Shown here: one piece after another, positions 5,021 to 5,058 of the stretch
How the letters are laid out: each line of letters opens with the position of its first letter
Numbering within the stretch: position 1 is the stretch's first letter
Source of the DNA: an uncultured delta proteobacterium
GTDB lineage: Bacteria > RBG-13-61-14 > DRUE01
DNA: 5,058 bases
Direction of reading: 5' to 3'
Assembly (NCBI GenBank): GCA_903897985.1
Contig: CAIUDS010000450.1
Span: 1-5,058 of the forward strand
Notes under the pieces: model-generated
Database searches by the model: none
Told to the model about the DNA's origin: nothing
Seen by the model: the letters and a program-made list of their open reading frames with translations, nothing else
Position numbers and translations under genes: made by a program

Positions 5021-5058
5021 ATGGCTGGGAAACGGAAGCGGCACAGCGCGGAATTTAA
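5021..5058 (+). CDS. IS3-family transposase OrfA, first 12 residues only
   Basis: ATG at 5021 follows AAAAGGGGGA with about 5 bases of spacing. The visible product MAGKRKRHSAEF, with a next codon starting AA (probably Lys), matches the conserved N-terminus of IS3-family OrfA, the helix-turn-helix DNA-binding subunit (HTH_Tnp_1 type). In complete elements it precedes OrfB, the DDE integrase domain, and a -1 frameshift fuses the two. Nothing beyond residue 12 can be judged here. Confidence 0.8.
   Translation, partial: MAGKRKRHSAEF

Larger units (their letters stand above)
4943..5058 (+). mobile_element. Left end of an IS3-family insertion sequence, right part beyond the window
   Basis: TGAGCTTCCCCCCAAAAACT, followed by GGACAG, resembles terminal inverted repeats I know from IS3-group elements, which begin TG and contain a C-run followed by AAAAACTGGACA. 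About 75 bases later a transposase OrfA starts with MAGKRKRHSAEF, typical of this family. The exact boundary is uncertain by a few bases because the other end and the target duplication are not visible. The preferred boundary is at T4943, directly after CAG. Confidence 0.8.

Overview
The window looks like bacterial chromosome from an uncultivated, probably anaerobic lineage. A uroporphyrinogen-decarboxylase-type methyltransferase paralogue beside a glycosidase-like TIM-barrel protein (GHL6/GH42 style) is a pairing I associate with Lentisphaerota, Verrucomicrobiota, Planctomycetota and Omnitrophota-like genomes. That placement is an impression, not a measurement. No rRNA, tRNA, CRISPR array or complete mobile element is present.

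Layout. Positions 1-4299 are read on the minus strand, right to left. The URO-D-family gene (4299-3079) comes first, then a 145-base gap with a hairpin-rich element (3026-3064). A 671-residue glycosidase-like gene (2933-918) follows. It overlaps a 200-residue unknown gene (921-319) by ATGA. That gene overlaps, again by ATGA, a gene starting at 322 that is interrupted by an in-frame TAA at 175-173, although its frame stays open to the window edge. The last three genes look like one translationally coupled unit whose last member is broken.

Positions 4300-4429 form a compact divergent promoter region, with perfect TTGACA -35 boxes facing away from each other. To the right, on the plus strand, lie a 66-residue protein made of two CxxC...C...H repeats (4430-4630) and a 67-codon open frame (4742-4945). 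That frame resembles a PqqD-like RiPP recognition element (RRE) and stops exactly where the left end of an IS3-family insertion sequence appears to begin (about 4943). The start of the IS orfA (5021 onward) runs off the window.

Most interesting points. (1) The Cys/His repeat protein may belong with an RRE-containing, perhaps radical-SAM, gene cut by the IS, which would make it the remnant of an unusual peptide-modification or metal-binding locus. (2) The two minus-strand lead genes have -10 boxes only 7-9 bases from their ATG and no Shine-Dalgarno, suggesting leaderless mRNAs, whereas the downstream genes and the plus-strand genes carry purine-rich ribosome binding sites. (3) The IS left end contains an inverted repeat that could mask the orfA ribosome binding site in read-through transcripts.
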